From the NCBI RefSeq assembly GCF_022605165.1, contig NC_063080.1:496001-560000 (forward strand): DNA of 64,000 nucleotides, written 5' to 3'. Origin of the DNA: Purpureocillium takamizusanense (Eukaryota; Ascomycota; Sordariomycetes; Hypocreales; Ophiocordycipitaceae). The position numbers and the translations under genes are program-made. Shown piece after piece: positions 55,676 through 64,000 of the stretch. The notes beneath the pieces are model-generated. The model was not told where the DNA came from and did not search any database. It worked only from the letters and a program-made list of their open reading frames with translations. How positions within the stretch are numbered: position 1 is the first letter of the stretch; every line of letters begins with the position of its first letter.

Positions 55676-56307
55676 TAAATAGATGGGATTGCAGGCTATT
55701 CTGCATCATGTATATAACGCCTGTACAAGATAAGCGCATATAAATTTTTGTCAATTGGCATTTATCAGTTATATTAACGAATGACATAATAGCTGGTAGC
55801 CTGGAGATACAACTAGTCCATCTGTATAAGTTGGGGGTGGTTGTCTCGACCTGGTCAAACGACACAACTCGCAATAGGCACAGGCAGCGTACTGTCCCAT
55901 TAGCTACCGGTGGCGTAATCACAAGAGTCTGAGCCCGTTGTACAAATAGTAAAATTGTTGCCAGGCTGTCTGGGTTACACAGGGTGCCTGGAACATGGCG
56001 TTCAGGGCAACTGCGTGGGTCGGGCGTGACTGGCGGAGATCTCAATGATTACCCGCCGCCCGTTGGTCAAGAGCTGGTGCGCGGGTCTAATGCGAGATCG
56101 CCCGGACGCGACCCACGACCAGAACGCCTGCTTGGCAGTTGGCCACCAGCTGGCTGGGGCGGCAGCAAATGCTCCTCACGTCACGAAAGTCTAGGACCCC
56201 CTCTAACGCTTGGTGCCTCAATGGAATCGACTTGATCACTTACAAATTTCTGGAAGACAACTGGTGACAATGACAATCCGAGTTTGGTCGATATCGCAGC
56301 CGCCATC
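55676..56307. other. Intergenic region upstream of the choline kinase-like gene
   Basis: 632 bp. AT-rich at the left (3' flank of the permease) and GC-rich to the right. No gene. Confidence 0.6.
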
Positions 56308-57954
56308 ATGACCTTCGGCTCTTCCCAGAAGCTCAGCGCTCTTTCAGGCACCGCCGCCGATCATGACGATGGCATTGTCCCCAACCGTGACATCTGGCTT
56401 GACAAGCCCAAGCCTGGGACAGATGATCGCGAATCGTGGCTCAGCTTCAAGAACCAGGTAATCTCCATGGCTCAAAAACTAGGTCTCAAGGGCTGGGAAC
56501 TCCTGCCTCTGGGGAACGGCGACGCCATCACTGTTGAGCAAATCACCGACGCCTTGACCAACTTCATCTACGTGGTTACCCCTACTGCAGTTGTTGTCGA
56601 TGAACATGAGTGTAGCCAGCGACCCCAGGCGGTCTTGCTCCGCATCTACGGAAGACATGTCGAACATCTCATCGATCGCGAAAGTGAGTTCAGAGTCCTT
56701 CGGAGGCTGGCCGGCAAGGAACTGGGCCCTCGACTTTTGGGAACGTTCAGGAACGGTCGCATCGAGGAGTATTTTGAGGCCGCCATAGCCCTCAGGCCCT
56801 TGGATCTTTGCGAACCGAAAGCGTCACGACGGATTGCGCGGTGCCTCAGAGAGTTGCACGACGGCATCGGGCTGCTCCCTTGCGAGCGTCAAGACGGCCC
56901 AGGTGTCTGGAAGAATTGGGACCAGTGGCTCGAAAAGGCGACCGAAGTTGCCACCTTTGTCGACAATGAAGCGGAAAAGAAGACGATCACATCTGCCTCT
57001 CACGCTTGGAAGACGAATGGCTACGTCTGCGGAACGACGTGGACACAATTTATAGAGGCCGTGGCCAAGTACAGGGCCTATCTGAATGCGGCGCACGGAG
57101 GCGAAGCAGACATGAGCAAGCGCCTCGTCCTCGCGCATAACGATGTGGGCTACCATTGATATAGCGACAGCACGCCGCTCAAGTACTAATGTGTCATGGT
57201 CAAGGTGCATGCGAGCAACATTCTGCGCATGCAATCACAGAAAGATGTCTCGCCACTCGTCCGGGCTGACCAGGCGGGGGGACGAATGATGCTGATCGAT
57301 TACGAATACGCGGGACCAAACACGCGCGGATACGAGTTCGCCAACCATTTCAGAGAGTGGACATATGATAGCCACGACCCCGTTTGTTACCTCACGCGAT
57401 ACCCTACCAGAGAAGAGCAGCGGCGGTTCATCCAGGCCTATCTCGACCACAGGCCACGTTGTTTCAACGACGACCCAACTTCTCCGTCCGATCCCGTTAA
57501 GAATTGCCCTTCGTCCGGTAGTGTTGGGAGGGCACTGCTTGAGCCCACATTCTCATTGATACCCGGCGAGCCCGTCACGATTAATGCACGACCTTGTCTT
57601 GTCGAGTGTGGTGCTGTCGAATGCGAGCGTGAGGGGCGGGTAGATCGGAAAGTCGACGAGCTGCTTGAGGAGACACGCCTTTGGCGCCCGGCGAACAACG
57701 CCCACTGGGTTGCTTGGGCCATGGTTCAAGCCAGGATTCCTGGCCTTATCAATGAGAGCGACGGACGTACCAGCGAGGGGTCGACCCTCGAAGAAGCCGA
57801 GCAAGGCGGCGGGACCGATAATAAGTTCGACTTCTTGCGCTACGCGCAGGAGCATGCCCTCGTCTTCTGGGGTGACATGGTGCAGATGGGCTTGGTCGAT
57901 GCCACGATCCTGCCTGATGCGCTGTGCGCAAGATTGAGGATTGTGCCCAACTAA
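56308..57954 (+). CDS. Choline/ethanolamine kinase family protein
   Basis: ATP-dependent phosphorylation of choline or ethanolamine, first step of the Kennedy phospholipid route, in the cytosol. Exons 56308-57144 and 57205-57954 give 528 aa. The N-terminal lobe contains LLRIYGRHVEHLIDRESEF and LGPRLLGTFRNGRIEEYF. The Brenner motif HND(V277-N284 region, HxDxxxxN) is assembled across the intron, and IDYEYAGPNTRGYEFANHF (Asp311) is the metal-binding choline-kinase signature. The intron has a perfect TACTAAT branch site and removes an apparent stop, so the gene is intact. It is positioned after an APC permease of the choline/GABA type. Confidence 0.9.
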
Positions 57955-58191
57955 TGAGCTATGGCATTTGGAGGGGAATCATGAGCAGAGACCCGATGCG
58001 AGCAATTTTTGTAGTTCTGGCGTAGCTTCTGACCCCGCGATGTGTTTTGCCTATTATCGATGGCGCGGTCGGCAGGGCAACAACGCCGGATCTTCTTCAG
58101 CAGTAGTCATCATACTGTCGATGGGGAACTTGTCGTCAAGCTGTTTGTGTCCAATACACGTTTGTCACGCCGCGTGCTCTTCAGCCCATCA
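57955..58191. other. Short intergenic region
   Basis: 237 bp between the kinase stop codon and the hydrolase start. The hydrolase frame is open upstream through part of it, but the residues look non-coding. Confidence 0.6.
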
Positions 58192-59061
58192 ATGGACAAA
58201 CCCACAATATTGATCGTGCCAGGCGGCTTCACGTTGCCCGAACTGTACGACAACGTCGTCGCCCATGTCACCCGCGAGGGTTTCTCGATCGAGGCGCTCC
58301 GCCTGCCCAGCGTCGGCTACAAGACTGACACTCCGGGCACCATGCAAGACGACGCCGCCTTCATCGCCTCGGAGGTCTCAAGGCACGCAGAGGCTGGCAG
58401 GAAGATCGTGCTCGTCGCCCACTCGTACGGCGGCATACCCGCGACGGAGAGCACCAGGGGACTCAGCACGGCCGACAGGCAGCGGCAGGGCAAGCCGGGT
58501 GGTCTGGTGAGGCTGGCCTACATTTCGTGCATCATTCTGCCCGTCGGGGAGTCCGACGCCAGCGTCATCATGCCCGATAACATGATGCCTCGGGCATCGC
58601 CATTCGAGATTCGGCTCGATGTACGTCTTGTCTGTCTTCGTGCAGTAAATCTACTGGCATGTGTGTCTAGGGCTGGCTGACACCCGCGCTTACAGGAGGA
58701 TGGGTGGTTGCATCAGGTGGACGCCTCGGCAGCGGCTGCCAACATCTTCAACGATCTGCCCACCAAGCAAGAGGCCGAAAGGTGGGCCAACATGAGCACC
58801 CGTCATTCGGGCTCGACGTTTCCTGCCACTCTGAGCCACGCCGGGTTCAAAGACGTGCCCGTGTCATATCTGCTGTGCACCAAAGACCTCGCGCAGGAGC
58901 CCGACCTCCAGAGGGCAAGCGTTGCCATGATGGAAAAGCAAATGGGCGGTGGCAGGATCGCCGTGAGGGAAATCGAGTCTGGGCATGCGCCGAATGCAAC
59001 TCGACCCAGGGAGGTGGCCGATTGGATTGTTGCCATGGCAAGGCTGTCGCTGGCAGCGTAA
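58192..59061 (+). CDS. Alpha/beta hydrolase (Abhydrolase_6 type)
   Basis: Exons 58192-58620 and 58696-59061 give 264 aa. The fold starts with PTILIVPGGFTLPELYDNVV, with the oxyanion-type GG pair. The nucleophile elbow is AHSYGG with Ser78. A His in ESGHAPNATRP near residue 239 is the likely catalytic base, and an acid residue is expected near CTKDLAQEPD. There is no signal peptide, so it is probably cytosolic. Fungal members of this short subgroup include esterases and lactonase-like enzymes; the substrate is unknown. ATG 58192 matches the family N-terminus; the upstream frame is unlike coding sequence. Confidence 0.9.
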
Positions 59062-59526
59062 TAAATGCAGATTGGGTCAAACTTTGTTGCTGGCGTTGCG
59101 TCTGGTGATGCCGCGTCGCTATGCGCATCCCTTTGTTATCATTTCCATCAGGGAAGCAGGCTGCCAACGTGCCTCGCCCTTTTGGCAAGGCATGGGGCGT
59201 GAAGCCTTCTGACAGTCGCTTCGAGCGACGAGTGCTCATCCCCATCATCATGGTAGCGGTGCGCGAGGCCATTGTGCCACCATGGGGCGGTCCGTTCCAG
59301 AACTATCGACGCGGCAGCCGGATGTAAAGGCCAGGGCACACGCATCATCATTACTGCAGCAGCCCATCTCGTGGCCCTTGTCGTCTGTAACGCGAGCACG
59401 CCCGACGCCAGCCATCTCAGCCCGTACTGAGCCGTCGAATTTCGACACGATTCCATCACCCCAACCCTCGCCGCACGCGCCCATGAATTGACGTTTGTCC
59501 AGAGCACGAGCGTTCACATGTTGCGC

Positions 59527-59534
59527 GAATGTTC
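59527..59534. promoter_or_regulatory. Heat-shock element core, copy 1
   Basis: GAATGTTC matches nGAAnnTTCn, the inverted pair bound by heat-shock factor, 461 bp before the Hsp20 start. Confidence 0.45.
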
Positions 59535-59621
59535 CCGTGCATTGCCGGTACCCAATGTCCCGCCACGTGTGATATGTGGTGCCGCCGGGGGCAGGGGCTC
59601 ACAAGTTGCTCGTAGGTGCTA

Positions 59622-59629
59622 GAAGGTTC
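59622..59629. promoter_or_regulatory. Heat-shock element core, copy 2
   Basis: GAAGGTTC, the same two-unit arrangement, 366 bp before the Hsp20 start. Confidence 0.45.
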
Positions 59630-59737
59630 CACACAGCGCCAGCATCGTCTCGACGTGCGCCTGAATGCTACAATGTCGCTTCAGATGCCCACGACTGTTC
59701 GTTCATGATGTCGTCACGGCTCTCTTACTCCAATCTC

Positions 59738-59745
59738 GAATCTTC
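59738..59745. promoter_or_regulatory. Heat-shock element core, copy 3
   Basis: GAATCTTC, 250 bp before the Hsp20 start; its palindromic neighbourhood CGAATCTTCG extends the symmetry. Confidence 0.5.
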
Positions 59746-59987
59746 GATACCCCATTCTCCCTTCGTCGCCGCCTCAGCGTCTTAACGTGTACATAAAGGT
59801 GTTAGCCATCGTACACCGAGCCATGCTTAACCATCCGCACAGACACACACACAAAGACCAACAACAACAACAACAGCAACAACTGGTTCTTCATATTTGC
59901 AGATCAACAACACTTCCTCAAACACTATCACGCAACCTGAAGCGACCCTTGGTCCAGCTGAGTAAAATTATTGCTCAAACGCGCGCA

Positions 59988-60647
59988 ATGGCCTTCTTCC
60001 CACGCAACTTCTACAACCCCGACGCGTCTTTCGCGCCGCTCTTCCGCCTTCTCGACGAGTTTGACGCCTACTCCCGACCGGCTAGCGGAAGCGGAAGCGG
60101 AAACGGCAACCATCGGCGAGAATCAGTGCTGTCTATTTGGCAGCCCAAGTTTGACGTTCGCGAGACCGTCGACGAGTATGAGCTCCACGGCGAGCTCCCT
60201 GGAGTCTACAAGGAGCAGGTCCAGATTGAGTTCACAGAGCCGCAGACCATGGTTGTGCGTGGCCGCGTGGAACGATCGTACACGTCTGGCACACCACCCG
60301 CTGCTGGCCTTGTCAAGGGTGCTCCAGCGTCCAAGGCCATTGCCGAGGGCGGCGATGAGCAATCGCATCACGCCACTGTGGAGGAGGAGGGCGAAGCCCC
60401 CAACACCAACACCTACTCTATTACCGACGTCGCCAGCCAAAAGACCGATGCGGCCACCAACAGAGAGCCATCCGACACCGCCAAGTACTGGCTTTCGGAG
60501 CGCACCGTAGGAGAATTCTCCCGCACCTTTGGCTTCCCGGGCAGCATTGACCAGGGTGCTGTCACGGCTAGCTTCAAGGATGGAATCTTGAGCATTGTCG
60601 TACCCAAGGCAAAGAAGCAAGGATCTCGACAAATCGCCATCAACTGA
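59988..60647 (+). CDS. Small heat-shock protein, Hsp20/alpha-crystallin family (HSP30-like)
   Basis: ATP-independent chaperone that holds unfolded proteins, cytosolic. Intron-less, 219 aa. A Phe-rich N-terminal head (MAFFPRNFYNP...FAPLFRLLDEFD) is followed by the alpha-crystallin domain: WQPKFDVRETVDEYELHGELPG starts the first strands, and ERTVGEFSRTFGFPGSIDQG and DGILSIVVPK close it. The domain is split by an insertion of about 80 residues rich in Ala, Glu and Thr, as in other ascomycete HSP30 proteins. The basic tail ends SRQIAIN, close to the I-x-I/V anchor. Three heat-shock-element cores lie upstream. Confidence 0.92.
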   Translation: MAFFPRNFYNPDASFAPLFRLLDEFDAYSRPASGSGSGNGNHRRESVLSIWQPKFDVRETVDEYELHGELPGVYKEQVQIEFTEPQTMVVRGRVERSYTSGTPPAAGLVKGAPASKAIAEGGDEQSHHATVEEEGEAPNTNTYSITDVASQKTDAATNREPSDTAKYWLSERTVGEFSRTFGFPGSIDQGAVTASFKDGILSIVVPKAKKQGSRQIAIN

Positions 60648-61319
60648 ATGGTTTCGGCGTGCAAATCATCAGTTCGCTCGGAGATTTGCGGACTATTCTA
60701 CGGTCAGGTATTACTTGACCCAAATATTGCTGTGCATCACAAGACTATAACACGCAACTGAGACATACTTTCGACTCGATCAACAACACTCCATTTTGGA
60801 CACTCGTTTGCCCTTATTCTAGCGAATGTACTTTAGCATTTGGCATTCATTCGTCTGGTACCGTAATGATACATTTTGAAACATCTTCATGTCTGTTGCA
60901 CCAATACTTGAATCTTTTTTTTCCCTAGTGTACGGCCTGCTTGACACTCACACGCGTAGGACAATGGGGCTCAATGTTCGATAACAACACTTACGGCTGT
61001 CGTGCAGCTAAGGGCTGTGTCTAACGGTGATAGTGTCTGGAATTGTGCTATCGTGCGGAAGATTCAACAGCTGCTTATACCTGTGTATCTAGGATCCACT
61101 TCCTCGACAATCCCATTCAGTTTCAAATCTCCACCTCGATTCCCGCGCGCTTCAACATTCTTCTCAATTCTTCCAATTTCGCCGGGTCCGTTGGCAGCGG
61201 CTGTTTGGGAAGCGAACAATCCGCGGCTCTATATTGATTGTTGCGATATTCGATAGAACAACCTCCCAAGGGCTTAGGGCACTATTGTCATATAGGCCGT
61301 TAGTCGCAACGCCGGGCTA

Positions 61320-61676
61320 TCAGTCGTTTATGTTGATACGTACCGGTGCACTTCCATGGCATGCGGTCCAGGTAAACCAGGGAGTCAATTTCCAGCGGGG
61401 TCCCTCAGCTACAGTTTTGAAGTACCGGGACGTACACGTGCCATAGACATGCTCGCCCACAGTTTTCCCAGGATAAGGACAGACCTTAGGAGGTCTCTCT
61501 TTTAGCAAGTAACGCATTTGGAAGCTCAAGACAGAGGCACCTACCCCTGGTCTTTCTTGTCTGAGAAGCTTCCTTGTCTGTTCCGCCTCCTCCTTGGTAT
61601 CGAGGTAGAGACATTCCTCTACATCTTCCCATATCGCATCAAAAGCCCGGATTATAGGTTCTTCAGGCCTAGGCAT
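61320..61676 (-). CDS. Possible small hypothetical protein
   Basis: 118-aa frame with normal, non-repetitive composition: an acidic, probably helical first half (AIWEDVEECLYLDTKEEAEQ), then a Pro/Gly/Trp-containing second half (PRWKLTPWFTWTACHGS). No signal peptide, no domain that I recognise, and no neighbours to support it. It could be an orphan gene or chance coding potential in a repeat-like region. Confidence 0.25.
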   Translation of the reverse strand: MPRPEEPIIRAFDAIWEDVEECLYLDTKEEAEQTRKLLRQERPGVGASVLSFQMRYLLKERPPKVCPYPGKTVGEHVYGTCTSRYFKTVAEGPRWKLTPWFTWTACHGSAPVRININD

Positions 61677-61891
61677 GGTATTTCGACAGCAGGAGCTGGT
61701 CCAGTAGTAAGGGTTGTATGCTATAGGCTACGACTGTGAGAAGTTTCTGCTGAGGGCGCATTTTATATTAATAGGTGAGAAAGGGGGCACAGCACAATGA
61801 GGCTCAAAAGGATGATATGGAGAGACTATGACTATGACTGCGGTCTGCAGAGATGCAGCTATATAGCTGCAGACCCAAACGAGGAAGGGCC

Positions 61892-61941
61892 AAACCGGGA
61901 CCCCCAAACCGGGACCCCCAAACCGGGAGCCCCAAACAGGG
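61892..61941. repeat. 14-bp tandem repeat, about 3.5 units
   Basis: Units of AAACCGGGACCCCC start at 61892, 61906, 61920 and 61934; the first two are identical, the third has one change and the last diverges. It is non-coding and of minisatellite type. Confidence 0.85.
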
Positions 61942-62528
61942 AGGCTGACTAATGCCTCTCAACAATAGGGAAAGCTTGAGCCACCTACATCCGGACCATT
62001 TAGTAAATACACTATAAATGTACAGTATAAAGCGCGTGTCTAGCGTTACGTATGACTTAAGCCCTCGCGCCGCCAGGCCATTAAGCGCCACGTGAGTTAG
62101 GCAGGCCATGTTTCGACTCGACGGGCGTAGTGTTGCCATGTCATCGCAGGGCGAATCCGTCGCCCGGCCAGGCCGAGCAGTGCCGAGACGGCTTGAACCG
62201 GCCGGACTGGTGTGCTAAACGGGAACGACCTAGTCTTGCCCGATGACGAATGCCCCTTGGGTAACATGCGTCAAGAAGTCGCGGGTTGAGGGCGCCCGGG
62301 CCGCAGCGGCGTCACGGGCCGATTGGGCCATTGAGACGAGGGTCCAGAAAGTTCCAATACGCGGCTACTGTAACGTCTGGCTATTAATGAATAATTTATA
62401 TATATTTATCTATACAGCCTGTAGTTCGTTTCAATAGCAGTTATCACCGCCGTCTGACCTTCTATTATACGTAATAGAGCGGTAAGAGGGCTGACTTATA
62501 ACTCTTTCTCTTCGTGTATGTTGAGATG

Positions 62529-62579
62529 TATGTGGCTCCAATGGCAAAAGGGAGCCGACTCCACAGTTGGGAGCCACAT
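62529..62579. repeat. Inverted repeat, 10-bp arms
   Basis: ATGTGGCTCC (62529-62538) and GGAGCCACAT (62570-62579) are perfect reverse complements around a 31-bp centre. A second short hairpin (GCCTCA/TGAGGC) follows at about 62594-62616. This looks like the foldback end of a small element. Confidence 0.6.
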
Positions 62580-64000
62580 GACATCTCTTATATGGCCTCA
62601 GACTAAGGCCTGAGGCTGCACACCGTTCCACATAATACCGCTAGCAGCTATTATGAGGTTCCGAAGTCCTAACGCTACCGCCGGCGTTGACGCGACGGCC
62701 CGTAGTAGTATACGTAGAAAAGTAGCCCGCGATAGCGGTACCTCACCTTATACCTAAAATTGCGTGTATTATATATACTAGGCGTCTAGGGGGTCCTAGC
62801 CCGTTTCTCATTCGCTCTCAGCTAGGTCTACATAAGGGGATTAGCCCCGGCACACAGGGAGAATAGGGGGATCCATAACATGCTAGCTCATGATGATCGG
62901 CACGGCTATCGGCCCGGGTTGGACGGCCAGACTGATCCTCCGACGGGTTAGCTATCCCGAAGATCCGAACGCTCAGTGCAAATGCCGGCCCCTACTGTTC
63001 TTGCCCAAGAAGATACGTGTTTTTTGAAGCACAACGTGCGCTTCAAGAACACTTCATCGTGGCGACCAACATACGCATGATGGTAGACAATTGGGTGACC
63101 GAGACCACGATGACAACGTCGTACACAGGCACTCATTCTTGACTCCTATACAGCCAAAGCAGCCTGAAAGGTCACATGTCGCATCTAAAACAGCCCCAGT
63201 GCAGACCCTTTCCCGTCCAATACGTACTGGGCGATTCGTGTCGTTTTCCCCCAGATTGAATTCATCGTTAACATGGCACTCCCTTAGCTTGGAAGTCCGC
63301 CTCTCTCGGTCACCCGCGAATTTCGACGCACCATGCTTATGTTCCTCCTGTACACAAAAGCTGAGTATTGTTGACGAGTCGATTGATATTGCCGTACCGC
63401 ATGCCGCTACTTGCCTCTTTGCCGCGCTTTTCCTTGGCCACGTGGGCATTGAGGCGGTGCCGGCGCTCACTCGGCCCTCAACTACCGAGCACCAACCCGG
63501 AAGCGGCGGGCTGGTATTTTGACACATCGCCTAGAAGCTGAGCGTGGCTGAGATTCATCCCTTTATACCAGATGCGGCACTGTCACAGTGGTGGCGGCCG
63601 TCGCTTGAAGTGCGAACCGCGTGCACGGCCCATCCGATCCGGTGTAGTGTATCCCGTCCCCGGGATCTGCCCGACGGCACTTCGACCCGAGATACTACCG
63701 TCGCTTCGCGGCTCGTCGCATGGTACACATTACTCGTGTGGGTGCCAGCTTCATTTGCGCCGCGGGATACGTAGGTTTCGTGTTGTAGCCCATATAGCAA
63801 ATGCGTCATTGCCCCACTGCAGGAGACCAAGCTTGATGCGTCCAAAAAGGCAACCGACACCCTCATATAGAATCATCTCGTATTTCGTGTTTTGAGGGCT
63901 GTCCAAGTTGATTGAAGTCTTTTCTCGGTGTTTTCAATCCAGAAGTGGATCACGCTGCGCATAAAGTCAGAAAAAAATTCCAGTTCTTTGTGAGTTGATA

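Larger units (their letters stand above)
59062..59987. other. Promoter region of the small heat-shock protein gene
   Basis: 926 bp with three GAAnnTTC cores and a CAA-rich leader near 59859-59883. No gene recognised. Confidence 0.55.
60648..64000. other. Gene-poor terminal region with AT-rich blocks and repeats
   Basis: 3.35 kb with no convincing gene, a marked AT-rich patch near 62385-62415, a 14-bp tandem repeat at 61892-61941 and several inverted repeats around 62529-62606. It may be a decayed mobile-element or repeat region. Confidence 0.45.

Noticed and set aside
57145..57204. Apparent stop codon truncating the choline kinase
   Set aside because: The stop lies in a 60-nt intron with a TACTAAT branch site; splicing joins the HND motif to its Asn partner in frame.
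63054..63527. Overlapping frames of about 150 aa on both strands
   Set aside because: They are mutual shadows with no motif, in a gene-poor repeat-like region.
1..64000. CRISPR arrays, bacterial operons or insertion sequences
   Set aside because: The sequence is fungal with spliceosomal introns; no regularly spaced repeats or transposase frame were seen.

Overview
The window is eukaryotic nuclear DNA from a filamentous ascomycete (Pezizomycotina, most likely Sordariomycetes/Hypocreales; I do not name a species). The evidence is GC-rich coding sequence, many short GT..AG introns (about 45-160 nt) with CTAAC or TACTAAT branch sites just before the acceptor, and families typical of these fungi: Zn2Cys6 regulators, ACS-type MFS carriers, a 2EXR protein, DFG5/DCW1 GH76, a fungal rhodopsin-like membrane protein and NmrA. 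Exon boundaries were read by eye from splice consensus, frame and family conservation; none was checked by RNA or alignment.

Layout. 0-16.3 kb is widely spaced and mostly housekeeping-like: M1 aminopeptidase (possibly truncated at its 5' end by the window edge), NmrA-like reductase, Caps_synth-type glycosyltransferase, 2EXR protein, GNAT acetyltransferase, and an NCS1 purine/pyrimidine permease broken by an in-frame TAG. The gaps are long (1-3 kb) and full of microsatellites and homopolymers. 17.6-27 kb holds a solitary class I terpene synthase and three surface or secreted proteins: a GPI-anchored GH76 mannosidase, a GPI-anchored protein with a duplicated six-cysteine module, and a very small hydrophobin-like protein.

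28.7-46.4 kb is a dense accessory block: four MFS carriers, two Zn2Cys6 regulators, an arylsulfotransferase-like beta-propeller and a class II aldolase, with divergent promoters. I read it as a candidate uptake/catabolic cluster. The MFS/sulfotransferase promoter carries a duplicated 13-bp element containing CCGNCGG. 48-52 kb holds a Kex2-type cysteine-rich secreted peptide precursor, an SH3-domain putative muramidase and a seven-TM fungal rhodopsin-like protein. 53.9-59.1 kb holds an APC permease next to a choline/ethanolamine kinase, then an alpha/beta hydrolase. A small heat-shock protein with three heat-shock-element cores follows at 60 kb. From 60.6 kb to the end the window is gene-poor, partly AT-rich, and carries a short tandem repeat and inverted repeats.

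Two transporters are disrupted as read: a nonsense codon in the NCS1 permease and a 1-nt frameshift in the first MFS carrier. They may be pseudogenes or assembly errors.
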